Positions 9,301-18,800 of a DNA stretch of 64,000 bases are shown in pieces. A program made the translations under genes and the position numbers. The DNA lies in NCBI GenBank assembly GCA_964460245.1, contig CAYWTL010000001.1:1-64000 (forward strand). Direction: 5' to 3'. Within the stretch, counting starts at the first letter, position 1, and every line of letters starts with the position of its first letter. The DNA comes from JAXDBM01 sp964460245 (GTDB taxonomy: Bacteria; Desulfobacterota; Syntrophia; Syntrophales; Fen-1087). The notes under the pieces are model-generated. The model saw only the letters and a program-made list of their open reading frames with translations. It was not told where the DNA came from and did no database searches.

Positions 9301-9957
9301 TTTCTGCAAAGAGGCTTTGATTGCCAGGAAGCAGAGTTGGCGCTGTCTCGCGCCCGGCATGCTGAAAAGGCGCGGTCGGGCAACCGGAAAGCTATCGAAG
9401 CCTTGGAAGAGATAAAGCGCCAGCAGCGGCAACTGGTAAGCCTCCGGGAAGGCGCCATGGCCCTACTGCAGCGAGAACCGGAACTCATCGCTCCAGGTTC
9501 GATCGCTTTCGTAGCCCATGCCTTGGTCGTTCCGTCTTCCGATCCGGCGGATCAGGAACAGTATGACGTCAATGTTGAGCAAGTGGCGATGAAGGTTGCC
9601 CAAGCCTTCGAGGAGGCGGCCGGCGCCAAGGTGCTCGATGTCCATACGCCAGAACGAGCCCGCGCAGCAGGCCTTCCGGAGAATCCTGGATTCGATCTCT
9701 TCTCACTGCGGTCGGAAAATGAAAAACTGGGCATCGAGGTCAAAGGGCGAGCGGGAACAGGCAACATCGAGGTATTAGCCAATGAATGGGCCAAGGCCTG
9801 CAACATGCGGCAGGATTACTGGTTCTACGTAGTATATGACTGTGCCACACCAAACCCCAGGCTAGTGCGGGTTCAAGATCCCTTCGGAAGCTTGCTCGCC
9901 AAGAGCAAGGGCAGCGTTTTGATCAGCGCCAAGGAAATCGGACAGGCAGCAATTTAG
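6361..9957 (+). CDS. XRE-HTH / SNF2-family helicase / DUF3883-like nuclease fusion (DrmD-like)
   Basis: A protein of about 1198 residues. Residues about 18-70 are an XRE helix-turn-helix (LGLTQQSLANALGVSFATVNRWENG). The helicase has Walker A DDAGAGKTIMAG near 150-161, DEAHK near 250 and, in the second lobe, TDAAGEGINLQF plus PARLEQRMGRIHR near 635, as in the SNF2-like helicase of DISARM (DrmD). The last 120 residues (PGFDLFS... GIEVKGRAG ... ANEWAKA ... YWFYVVYD) match the DUF3883/NOV C-terminal fold, a PD-(D/E)xK-like domain with E-x-K. It is the first gene of the operon, so the HTH could tie expression to the protein itself. A TTG immediately precedes the ATG, and either could serve. Confidence 0.8.
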   Translation: MADQKSIGIKLQDDYPERIKRLRAGLGLTQQSLANALGVSFATVNRWENGQTKPSQLSWNQLRQLEMSLKEEAAPDRSNNEKPPPPILDFTASPEIVKMLAEGERLSFGHLMNPTFATEISSIDPLPHQRIAVYDHMMKQARLRFLLADDAGAGKTIMAGLYIREMLSRRLLKRILIVPPAGLVGNWRRELLKLFSLSFHIVSGNDTRHGNPFAGENGDQVIVSIDTLSSSRVFFCLKDPRVAPYDLVIFDEAHKLAANRGPDLRIRKTERYCLAEALAGVKSNDRRWQLDWSAYHLLLLTATPHMGKDYPYYALWRLLEPEVLSTPDAFGEYPADQRQAHFIRRTKEEMVYPDGRPLYPRRISDTLGYLLTQGDVSEQRLYDETTDYLRYVYNKAKLLNREAARLAMSVFQRRMASSTYALLRSFERRVEKLSILIDEIQDGKLSPEALVARQQRLHLEDDVFDAKTADDEISDEEREENEAAEDRLLQGVVAASLSDLLAEREQVRQLLDLAKQVYESGQESKFEKLREALTDPRYSDEKFIIFTEHRDTLLFLVRRLSGMGYTDQIAQIHGGMHYSQREEEVERFRKPVTEGGTRFLICTDAAGEGINLQFCWIMINYDVPWNPARLEQRMGRIHRYLQKHDPVIILNLVAPSTREGKVIKTLLDKLEKIRKELQSDKVFDCIGRFFEGVSIKQYMELAVTEDAETVARELDGRLTKEQIEALAERERSLYGGGGDVAGELPRLRADLEREVHFHLLPGYVRQYIEQAAPLVNIEIAGDPGGIFSLHPKRLGAMDALLPDLELYPEKTRERFSVSRTTDLLAPDVKTGKDDFIWLHPGDPVFERFRSLVAEYLGNQGKRGAVFIDPNTEKPYLFHMALIHIVRKADPEIPRLAKDELLDCRLVGVKQYEGAEISLCPVEHLLLLRGGSGLPASAQRLAVRANEEKGHVLAYLSERVARELALDRRQSLLDSLPERENFLQRGFDCQEAELALSRARHAEKARSGNRKAIEALEEIKRQQRQLVSLREGAMALLQREPELIAPGSIAFVAHALVVPSSDPADQEQYDVNVEQVAMKVAQAFEEAAGAKVLDVHTPERARAAGLPENPGFDLFSLRSENEKLGIEVKGRAGTGNIEVLANEWAKACNMRQDYWFYVVYDCATPNPRLVRVQDPFGSLLAKSKGSVLISAKEIGQAAI

Positions 9958-9970
9958 GACAGGTAATTCC

Positions 9971-10303
9971 ATGAACCCTCTTCTGTCCGCAGCAACCATT
10001 ATGGCTCTCAGTTATCGGGCGCTTCAGCTTAAGGAGCAATTCAGGGATGATAACCTGTTTTCATTTTCGATTGAACTCTTGACAGATTGCCGTCATAGCA
10101 CGTATGAACTATTCATTACCCCCCTCGGTAGCTTCGGCGAAAAGGCGCAGAGTAGCCCCGCAATGGGCGGCTCTTGCTTTATCCATACAACCCATTCGGA
10201 TTCCGACCAACATATAAGACAATCAGCCGATTTGTATGTATTGTTTAGGGTCTATGCTCACAAGAAGGGTCATTGTGTTTCTATGCCAAGGAGGACTGAC
10301 TGA
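9971..10303 (+). CDS. Small protein of unknown function inside the defence operon
   Basis: A 110-residue ORF with no motif I recognise. It is probably real: it starts 13 bases after the helicase stop and its TGA overlaps the ATG of the next gene by one base (TGATG), implying translational coupling. Residues 60-85 (GSCFIHTTHSDSDQHIRQSADLYV) are polar with several His and Asp. No membrane segment or signal peptide is seen. Confidence 0.6.
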   Translation: MNPLLSAATIMALSYRALQLKEQFRDDNLFSFSIELLTDCRHSTYELFITPLGSFGEKAQSSPAMGGSCFIHTTHSDSDQHIRQSADLYVLFRVYAHKKGHCVSMPRRTD

Positions 10304-11496
10304 TGAATAATCAAGAATTGGAAGAACTTCTCTTCGATTTGGAATCGGATCGGATAGAGCGAAAAGAATCTATCGCCGATATGAAAAAGATCCGTCAGGC
10401 CGTCTGCGCCTTTGCGAATGATTTGCCCAATCATCGGCAGCCTGGCGTAATCTTCATCGGGGCTCGAGATGACGGTAGTTGTGCAGGTCTACAGATTACA
10501 GATCAATTGCTACTCACGCTTTCTGATATGCGATCGGATGGCAATATACTGCCGCTTCCCATGATAACTGTCGAAAAAAGAGTGTTAAGGGGCTGTGAAC
10601 TGGCGGTCGTCATAACGGAACCTTCGGATCTCACGCCCGTTCGTTTTCAGGGCAGGGTATGGATTCGTGTGGGACCGAGGCGCGCAATCGCTACGGCAGA
10701 GGAAGAGCGACGCTTGAATGAAAAGAGGCGCTCGCGCGATCTTCCTTTTGATCTCTATCCCCTAAGCTCTGCATCAATCCAGGATTTGGATCTGGATCTT
10801 TTCCAAAGAACCTATCTCTCCGCAGCTATTTCACCGGATATTCTTGCAGAGAACCAACGATCGACGGAACAGCAGTTGGCCTCATTGCGTTTTATAACGC
10901 CCGATAGCCCTGCCATACCCACGGTAGCCGGTTTGCTGGCGGTCGGCAAATCCCCGAACGATTTCATCCCTGGCGCCTATGTGCAGTTCTTGAGATTTGA
11001 AGGTGCGGAGCTGACAGATCCCATTGCCGACCAAAAATCCATATCCGGCCCATTATCACAGGTGCTCAGGGAACTTGATGAAATTTTCAAGGCAAACATC
11101 CGTATTCCAACAGATATTGTTTCAGAAGCCACTGAAGTGAGACGGCATGACTATCCCATTACCGCAATCCAACAATTCGTGAGAAATGCCGTCATGCATC
11201 GCGATTATCAGACATCGAACGCACCGGTCCGCGTGACTTGGTTTGTCGACCGTGTCGAAATTCAGAATCCCGGCGGCCCGTTCGGACAGGTCACCAGACA
11301 GAATTTCGGCCAACCTGGCATCACGGATTATCGCAATCCCAATATTGCTGAAGTAATGAAGAATCTCGGTTATGTGCAACGATTTGGCGTCGGAATTCAG
11401 ATTGCCCGTAAGGCTCTTGCCGACAACGGAAATCCGCCTGCGGATTTTCATATTGAAGACAACCATGTACTGGTGACGATCCGGAGGAGAACATGA
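10303..11496 (+). CDS. AlbA_2 (Schlafen-type) / GHKL ATPase-like protein
   Basis: A 397-residue protein. The N-terminal third has the AlbA_2 signature: E-SDRIERKESI near 13-24, then VCAFANDLPNHRQPGVIFIGARDDG. The C-terminal part matches the HATPase_c_4 domain of COG2865-type proteins: QFVRNAVMHRDY near 290-301, then VEIQNPGGPFG and GVGIQIARKAL. Family members are usually called transcriptional regulators, but AlbA_2/Schlafen domains also occur as nucleases or nucleic-acid binders in defence loci. Overlap with both neighbours (1 and 4 bases) places it inside the operon rather than as a passenger. Confidence 0.75.
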   Translation: MNNQELEELLFDLESDRIERKESIADMKKIRQAVCAFANDLPNHRQPGVIFIGARDDGSCAGLQITDQLLLTLSDMRSDGNILPLPMITVEKRVLRGCELAVVITEPSDLTPVRFQGRVWIRVGPRRAIATAEEERRLNEKRRSRDLPFDLYPLSSASIQDLDLDLFQRTYLSAAISPDILAENQRSTEQQLASLRFITPDSPAIPTVAGLLAVGKSPNDFIPGAYVQFLRFEGAELTDPIADQKSISGPLSQVLRELDEIFKANIRIPTDIVSEATEVRRHDYPITAIQQFVRNAVMHRDYQTSNAPVRVTWFVDRVEIQNPGGPFGQVTRQNFGQPGITDYRNPNIAEVMKNLGYVQRFGVGIQIARKALADNGNPPADFHIEDNHVLVTIRRRT

Positions 11497-12491
11497 GCAT
11501 TCCCGTCATTGCCTTTTTCAATAACAAAGGAGGGGTAGGAAAAACATCCCTCGTCTATCATGTGGCCTGGATGATGAGCGAACTTGGGCTACAGGTCTTA
11601 GCAGCAGATCTTGACCCCCAATGCAATCTCACCGCAGCCTTTCTTGACGAGGACCAACTGGAGTCGTTATGGCCCGACAATGAGCAGCCGCCAAGCACGA
11701 TTTACGGTGCCATTCGTCCTCTGCAGACGGGCATCGGCGATGTGACTGAACCGAAACTTCAGAATCCGGTGGAAAATCTCTCGCTACTTGCCGGCGATAT
11801 GCTGTTGTCCGGATTTGAAGACGGCCTTTCCGAAGCATGGCCCAAATGCCTCGATCGGGATGAACGCTCGTTTCGAGTTATATCATCCTTCTGGCGCATC
11901 ATCCAAAAAGGAGCTGCACAAAAAGATGCTGAAGTCATCCTAATTGATTTGGGGCCGAATCTCGGCGCAATCAACCGCGCGGCCTTGATCGCATCGGATT
12001 ATGTGGTCATCCCTCTGGGACCGGATCTCTTTTCTTTGCAGGGTCTGAAAAACTTGGGACCGGCTTTGCGGAACTGGCGGGAAGGATGGAAAGAAAGACT
12101 GCCGAAGAATCCTTCAAAGAACTTGATTCTTCCGAAAGGGGATATGCAACCGTTAGGATACATCGTCATGCAGCATTCCGTGCGTCAGGACCGTCCGGTG
12201 AAAGCGTATGATAAGTGGGTATCCAGAATTCCTTTCACCTACGAGCGTTTTGTTCTCGATCGGGATACAAAGCTTCATCGAAGAATAGAAGGTGATCCCA
12301 ATTGTTTTTCTCTTATCCGCCATTACCGGAGCCTCATGCCCATGGCCCAAGAAGCAAGAAAACCCATGTTTTTTCTAAAGCCAGCCGATGGCGCAATAGG
12401 TGCTCATGCCAGGTCTGTTCAGGATTCCTACAATGATTTCAAAGAGTTAACGAAAAAAATCCTCTCAAAGGCAGGGATTCTTCAAATATGA
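11493..12491 (+). CDS. ParA/MinD-family ATPase
   Basis: A 332-residue protein starting IPVIAFFNNKGGVGKTSLVYH, the deviant Walker A (KGGVGKT) of ParA-type ATPases, followed by VLAADLDPQCNLTAAF (A') and VILIDLGPNLGAINRAAL (switch II/Walker B). It is ATGA-coupled to both neighbours. No ParB gene or centromere-like array is seen nearby, and the gene is embedded between the AlbA_2 gene and the methylase. A role in positioning or assembling the defence complex is therefore more plausible than partition of a replicon, but that is inference. Confidence 0.85.
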   Translation: MSIPVIAFFNNKGGVGKTSLVYHVAWMMSELGLQVLAADLDPQCNLTAAFLDEDQLESLWPDNEQPPSTIYGAIRPLQTGIGDVTEPKLQNPVENLSLLAGDMLLSGFEDGLSEAWPKCLDRDERSFRVISSFWRIIQKGAAQKDAEVILIDLGPNLGAINRAALIASDYVVIPLGPDLFSLQGLKNLGPALRNWREGWKERLPKNPSKNLILPKGDMQPLGYIVMQHSVRQDRPVKAYDKWVSRIPFTYERFVLDRDTKLHRRIEGDPNCFSLIRHYRSLMPMAQEARKPMFFLKPADGAIGAHARSVQDSYNDFKELTKKILSKAGILQI

Positions 12492-15400
12492 CCGATACAC
12501 CACGTTTGATTGAACACGCCTTTCCCTTGAAGCAGGCGTCCCTGGATTCGGTACATGAGAAGAACGTTCGCCATGGTCATATCTCGACCCTCCATATCTG
12601 GCCGGCGCGACGGCCACTGGCAGCCTGTCGGGCAGCCCTGATCGCTACGCTGCTGCCCGACCCAAGCGCCCAGCCAAAGCCCGATGGCATGTCCGATGAA
12701 GAGTGGCATCAGGAAATCATCCGTCTGCGTCGGGAACTCTGCGAGAAGATCGGCGGCAAGACGGTGAAGACCGTCGAAAAGAAGAAGATGCCGAACGGTC
12801 AGATCGTCGAACGGGAGAAGGAAGAAACGTCTGGCGGCATCCTCCATTGGGGCTTGGAGACAAAGAACAAAGAGCTTTTGGATTGGTTCCGTCAGGAGAT
12901 TCGCAAGGCCCACGGCGGTCGGGCGCCGAAGATCCTCGACCCCTTCGCCGGCGGCGGGGCGATCCCTCTGGAGGCGATGCGGCTGGGTTGCGCGGCAACC
13001 GCCGTGGACATCAATCCCGTGGCCTGGTTCCTTCTGAAATGCACCCTCGAATACCCCCACCGATTGGCGGGTAAGACCCTTCCACTTCCTGATTTCATCC
13101 TCGACGACGAAGCCTTCATGGAGGTCTTTTACAAGGCCCATTCCCATCTGATCGGCCGCACCAAGAAGACCAAACAGCAAAAGGAAAAAGAGGAAAGGGC
13201 GCCAGGCCTTTTCGACAAGCCGGATTCCGGGAGGGCGCCGAAGGCGGATCTCGCCTGGCATGTTCGGGCCTGGGGCCAGTGGGTGCTGAAAAATGCCCGC
13301 CGCGAGCTGGCTGCCTACTATCCGGCCTATGCGGATTTTGAGCCCATCAGCGGCACTTTCCCCAAGCCCTATGAAAAACAGCCTTTGCGGCTCGTGCCGC
13401 TAAGCAAGGACGGCACGCCGGATATCGAAGCCCTCAACATCGATTTCAGCGAGGAATACCTCCGGGACAAGAGCAATCCCCGCTGGGTAGCCAAACCGAC
13501 GGTAGCCTACCTCTGGGCGCGAACGGTGTCATGCAAGAACTGCCGTGCCGTCATCCCGCTCCTCAAGACCCGGTGGCTCTGCAAAAAGGATAAGAAACGG
13601 GTTCTCCTCACCATGGCGCCGAATGCCGACAGGTCCAGCGTCACCTTCGGCATCGAGGCAAATGTCCCGGTCAAGGGCGGCAACGCGGCCCAGCGCCGGG
13701 AACAGGACAAGCAGCTCGGCAGCGGCACCATGTCCCGCTCCGGGGCCAAGTGCCCCTGCTGCGGGACGATCATGACCATGGAAGACATCCGTCTGGAGGG
13801 GAAGGCCGGCCGCCTGGGATCGGTCAATACAGCCGTGGTCGTGGACGGCCAGAAGGGCAAGGAGTATCGCCTGTCCATGGATCATGAGATACGGATGGCG
13901 GCCGAAGCCGAGAAGGCTGTTGCCGATGTCTTTGCCGAGATCCCCTTCGGGCTGCCGGAAGAACCAACACCCAAAGGTGGAAGTGGCGCTAGTAGGGCTT
14001 TCTCAGTGGACGGCTATGGTTTCAACCAATGGCAAAAGCTCTTCACGCCTCGTCAGCTCTTGGCTATGGGAACATTCGTGAAATCGACGCGGGCTATTAT
14101 CAAGAACTCTCAATTAGGAAAAAACAATGAACTTGTGCCTATCTTAGCCTACCTAGCGGCAGCAGTAGACAGGTTGTCCGACAGATGTGCCACACTCTGC
14201 ACGTGGGATCAAGGATACACCAAGGTTAACCATGTGTTCAATAGGTATGCACTACCAATTACATGGGACTTCTGTGAAGGAAATCCGCTGTCTGAAACAA
14301 CGGGGAATTACGGAGATGCTGTAACGTGGATATGCAAATATATTGACCACGCAATTGATGCCTGTCCTAACGCAACGGCCCCAATTGTTCGTCAAGAATC
14401 AGCCATTTCCACCAATATCAATGAGATTTTCGATATCATTGTTACCGATCCTCCATACTATGACGCCATTCCTTATTCGGATCTCATGGACTTCTTCTAT
14501 GTTTGGCTCCGCAGGGTCCTCTTCGGAATCACTGAAGACTTTGATACTGCCTTTCAGGAGACGCTATCTCCAAAGTGGAATCACAGTACAAGTGATGGTG
14601 AATTGATTGACGACGCCAGTCGTCATGGAGGGGATAAAAATAAATCCAAAACAGTCTATGAAGAGGGTATGTTTCATGCTTTTCAGAAATGTTCCGAAGC
14701 ATTAAATGATGAAGGAAGATTAGTGATCGTCTTTGCACATAAACAACCAGATGCGTGGGAAACTTTAGTATCAGCTATTATACGTGCCGGATTCACTGTT
14801 GACGGTAGTTGGCCCATTCAGACTGAAATGAGTACCGGCCTTCGCAATTATGGACGGGCATCACTTGCATCCTCAGTTTGGCTTGTCTGTAAAAAACGGT
14901 CTGCAACGGCTAAACCCGGATGGGACAATCAGGTCCTGGAAGAGATGCGGAAAAAGATCCGGGAGCAGCTCCGCGAGTTTTGGGACGCAGGGATCCGCGG
15001 TCCCGACTTCGTCTGGGCGGCGACGGGCCCGGCATTAGAGGCTTATAGCAGGCATCCAGTCGTCCGCAAAGCCACCGAACCGGGTCCGATGACGGTCAGC
15101 CAGTTTCTCACCCACGTCCGAAGAATGGTTGTGGATTTCGTAGTTGGCCGAGTACTTTCTGGAGACGGAACCGCTTCTCTGGCACCGGAGGAGATAGACG
15201 CGATGGGCCGGGATCGTCTGGATGAGCCAACAGCTTACTACCTGCTTCATCGTCACGACTTTGGTATGGAGGAGGCTCCGGCTGGGGCGTGCATCCTCTA
15301 CGCGGTCTCTTGTGGTATCTCGGACAAGGAACTAGCCGACACCTGGGACCTCATCAGTTCTGCAAAAGGGAAGTCGTCAGAGGAAGCGGAAGAAAAGGCC

Positions 15401-15778
15401 GACGCCGATGCGGAGGCGGACCCGGAAGCCTCGGAGGAATCGGGAAACAAGGTGAAGCTCAAAACCTGGGCGCAGCGGAAGGGTCGCTCTATGGGATACG
15501 AGGCCCCCGGAGGCAAGCCCGTTCCTCTCATCGATCGCGTTCACCGCCTGATGCACCTTTGGAAGGCGGGCGACCTTCACAAGGTGGACGGATATCTCGA
15601 TGACAACGGCCTACGGCGCCAGGAGCTTTTCCGGCGGCTCCTGCAATCCTTGATCGAACTGTCGCCCGCCGGAAGCGAGGAAAGATCGCTTCTTGAATCC
15701 ATCAGCAACCATATCCATGCCAAAGGCGCCGTCAATGATCGGCAGGTAGGCATGGCCTTCGACGAGAATGGAGCATGA
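12488..15778 (+). CDS. DUF1156 Zn-ribbon adenine-specific DNA methylase (COG1743-like)
   Basis: A 1096-residue protein. It begins with the DUF1156 motif (HAFPLKQASLDSVHEKNVRHGHISTLHIWPARRP, read in two parts at residues 9-42). The SAM-binding motif I is DPFAGGG near 150-156 and the catalytic motif IV is TDPPYY near 652-657, so motif I precedes IV with a very long insert. That insert holds two Cys pairs, CKNC (about 349) and CPCC (about 422), consistent with a zinc ribbon. It probably marks host DNA in an R-M-like system with the flanking ATPase, PLD and helicase genes. The specificity is unknown. It overlaps the ParA gene by four bases. Confidence 0.85.
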   Translation: MTDTPRLIEHAFPLKQASLDSVHEKNVRHGHISTLHIWPARRPLAACRAALIATLLPDPSAQPKPDGMSDEEWHQEIIRLRRELCEKIGGKTVKTVEKKKMPNGQIVEREKEETSGGILHWGLETKNKELLDWFRQEIRKAHGGRAPKILDPFAGGGAIPLEAMRLGCAATAVDINPVAWFLLKCTLEYPHRLAGKTLPLPDFILDDEAFMEVFYKAHSHLIGRTKKTKQQKEKEERAPGLFDKPDSGRAPKADLAWHVRAWGQWVLKNARRELAAYYPAYADFEPISGTFPKPYEKQPLRLVPLSKDGTPDIEALNIDFSEEYLRDKSNPRWVAKPTVAYLWARTVSCKNCRAVIPLLKTRWLCKKDKKRVLLTMAPNADRSSVTFGIEANVPVKGGNAAQRREQDKQLGSGTMSRSGAKCPCCGTIMTMEDIRLEGKAGRLGSVNTAVVVDGQKGKEYRLSMDHEIRMAAEAEKAVADVFAEIPFGLPEEPTPKGGSGASRAFSVDGYGFNQWQKLFTPRQLLAMGTFVKSTRAIIKNSQLGKNNELVPILAYLAAAVDRLSDRCATLCTWDQGYTKVNHVFNRYALPITWDFCEGNPLSETTGNYGDAVTWICKYIDHAIDACPNATAPIVRQESAISTNINEIFDIIVTDPPYYDAIPYSDLMDFFYVWLRRVLFGITEDFDTAFQETLSPKWNHSTSDGELIDDASRHGGDKNKSKTVYEEGMFHAFQKCSEALNDEGRLVIVFAHKQPDAWETLVSAIIRAGFTVDGSWPIQTEMSTGLRNYGRASLASSVWLVCKKRSATAKPGWDNQVLEEMRKKIREQLREFWDAGIRGPDFVWAATGPALEAYSRHPVVRKATEPGPMTVSQFLTHVRRMVVDFVVGRVLSGDGTASLAPEEIDAMGRDRLDEPTAYYLLHRHDFGMEEAPAGACILYAVSCGISDKELADTWDLISSAKGKSSEEAEEKADADAEADPEASEESGNKVKLKTWAQRKGRSMGYEAPGGKPVPLIDRVHRLMHLWKAGDLHKVDGYLDDNGLRRQELFRRLLQSLIELSPAGSEERSLLESISNHIHAKGAVNDRQVGMAFDENGA

Positions 15779-15859
15779 GAACGGAATTATTTCTTGGATG
15801 GGAAATTCGGCAGACTGCGTCTGCTGAATTGGTGCGATAACATGAGGAGGGAAAAACCG

Positions 15860-18800
15860 ATGACTAAGCTCCCCTGGAAGCCATGGCATGAAGTGGTGAA
15901 GCTCCGCGACGATCTCCGGTCTGGTGATCTGCCTCTGCACCTGTTTGCCGCCGATCTCTACGACGTCATGATGCAACGAGGGAAAAGAAAAGTTTATGAA
16001 GATCCGGAACAGTTCTTTGCCCTCACCTTTCCCACCTTCAACCTCCGGCGTCTGGTCCGGGATGTCATGCTGCGGCTGGCCGGGAAGAACGATAAGGCCG
16101 TCCGCCAATTGGAGCTGACCTACGGCGGAGGAAAGACCCATACCCTGATCACACTTCGGCATCTTGTCCATGATCCGGAAAAGTTGCCGAAACTGCCGGC
16201 CGTGGAGGAGTTCATCCAAGAGATCGGCCAGAAACCGCCCCGGTGCCGTGTGGCTGCCCTTTGTTTCGACAAACTGGATGTTGAAAAGGGAATGGAGGTT
16301 GTCTCGCCCTCCGGCAAGACCAGGATGCTGAAACAGCCCTGGAGTGTATTGGCCTGGCAGTTGGCGGGAGAAGAGGGGTTGAAGATTCTCCATGCTGATG
16401 GCCTGCCTGAGGAGCGCGAAACGGCGCCGGCCGAGAATCTGCTCACCGAGCTGTTGGAGATACCGGGCAAGGAAGGACTCGGGAGCCTCTTGCTCATCGA
16501 CGAAGTACTTTTGTATGCCCGAGAGAGGGTAGGCAAAGATGTCGTCCGCCTTCAGAGTTTAGTGAACTTTTTTCAATACCTGACGCAAGCGGCCACCAAG
16601 GCAGACCGGTGTTGTATTGTGGCATCGCTGTTGGCTAGCGAGCCCACCTCGGAGGACGAACTGGGTCGAAGGATAAAGGCTCAGATATACGACATTTTCC
16701 AGCGCCAGCGGGAGGAGGCCGTCGAACCCGTGGTCAAGGAAGATGTGGCCGAGGTCCTCAGAAGGCGGTTCTTCAAACCCGAATCCCTCAAGGATCGGGA
16801 GGTCTTCCGCCAGCATGTCGTAGCGGCCCTCAAAGGGATTACGGCCGTCGACGAGCAGACGGCCAAACAGGGTGCAAATGCGGAACAGCGGTTTCTGGAC
16901 AGCTACCCCTTTCATCCCGATCTCACGGAAGTGCTCTACTCCAAATGGACGCAGTTGGCCCGTTTTCAGCGGACCCGGGGCGTATTGCGGATCTTCGCCC
17001 TGGCCCTGCGGGAGGCGGAGAAGTGGGACAAATCGCCCCTCATCGGCCCGGCCGTGTTTCTCAATGCCCCAAAAAGCGAAGGGTTGTCGGAAGCCCTCCG
17101 GGAAATGGTCACCGTCGCCGACACCGAGGAAACCGAAGGTAAGAAACAGGCATGGACAGGGATACTGGACAACGAATTTGAACAGGCCAAGCGGATTCAG
17201 CAAGAGTCGGTGGGTCTAAAATTTCGGGAAGTCGAACAGGCTGTTGTTGCTACTTTTCTTCATTCCCAACCCATCAGCCAGAGCGCCAAAACGAGAGAGC
17301 TTGTTGTGCTGATGGGCTCGACCCGCCCCGACAAGATCGAGTTAGAAAAAGGCCTCTATCGTTGGTCGCAGACCAGCTATTGGCTTGACGATCTCAATAC
17401 CTCGACACCGGAGGGACAGCTTCCCGGTACCTGGCGCCTTGGGAATCGGCCCAACCTCAACCAGATGCACGCTGTAGCGGCAAAAAACATCCCGGACGAT
17501 ACGGTCCGCGCTCGGCTGCTGGACGACATCGGCAAGCTCAAGTCCCTGACGGCCAACGCCTCAGCCGCGGGGGTTCATCCTCATACGCTTCCGATACGAC
17601 CGAAGGATATAGAAGACGATGGGGCCTTCCACTATGCTGTTTTGGGACCTGGAGCAGCGTCCGAATCGGGTAAGCCGAGCATCGAGGCCAAGCGATTCCT
17701 GGACGAGACAACGGGGTCCGACAAACCTCGCGTCTACCGGAATGCAGTCGTTCTGGTCACACCTTCCAAGGATGGATTAGAACTGGCGTCGGCCCGCGTA
17801 CGCGACTATCTGGGATGGGAGGGCGTGCGGGAAGAGATCAAACAGCAACAAAAGGACGGCAACGTCGATCCGGCCAGGGCACAGACGCTGTCCATCAACA
17901 TCGACAAGGCCAAGGGACGCATCCCCGATGCGATCCGTCAGGCCTGGTGCATCGTCGTTACGGTTTCGGAGAAGGATGAAGCGCAGTCCTTCAAGATCAC
18001 GGTCACGGATGATCCCCATTTCAACATTATCAAGTCAGACAAGCGGAGCCGTATGCAGGATACGCCGGTCACCGCAGAGGCCCTCTTGCCCGATGGCCCT
18101 TATAACCTCTGGCGTCCTGGTGAGACCGCCCGGCGGGTCAAGGATCTTTCCGGCGCCTTCGCCCAGCTCCCCCATCTGCCGAAGATGATCAAGGCCAGCG
18201 CCATCCTCAGTACGCTGGCGGAAGGCTGCGGGAAAGGAATCTTTGTCCTGCGCCTTGTCAGACCGGACGGCACATCCCGCACTTGGTGGATGACAAAGCC
18301 CGATGATATCGCCCTGAGCGATCCGGCACTGGAGCTCGTACTGCCGGCGTCAGCCGAACTGGGCGAGATTCCGCCGGCGCTGCTGTCCCCAAACGTCCTG
18401 CCCGGCTTGTGGACAGCGGATGAGATCACCTTTCAAGCTGTCACCGACTACTTCAATGGCAAGAATGTGGTTCAGGTCGAGCGGGAGGGCTACCGGGAGT
18501 CGCTCCCCATTCCAAAGGCCGCTGAAGGTGTTGTGGAAAAGGCTGTTGCCTCCGCAGTGGAAAGCGGCTTGTTGTGGCTCCTTTGCGGACCGGCAAGCAT
18601 CCTCGGTGAACCGATACCGCCCGGCGTATTGAATGAAAGCGCTAAGCTCTCAGCGCCGCCAGCGGTCATCGCCGCCGCAGAGATCCTGCCGGAAAACCTG
18701 CCGGGTGCCTGGAAGGGCGGCTATGCATCGGGACTTTCCGTCTCTACGGCGCTATCCATCAGGGAGAAAAAAACGCTGCCCTGGAAGACGATCAAGGACG

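Noticed and set aside
11493..12491. Plasmid partition locus around the ParA gene
   Set aside because: No parB, no iterated centromere repeats and full coupling to defence genes; ParA alone is not evidence for a replicon.
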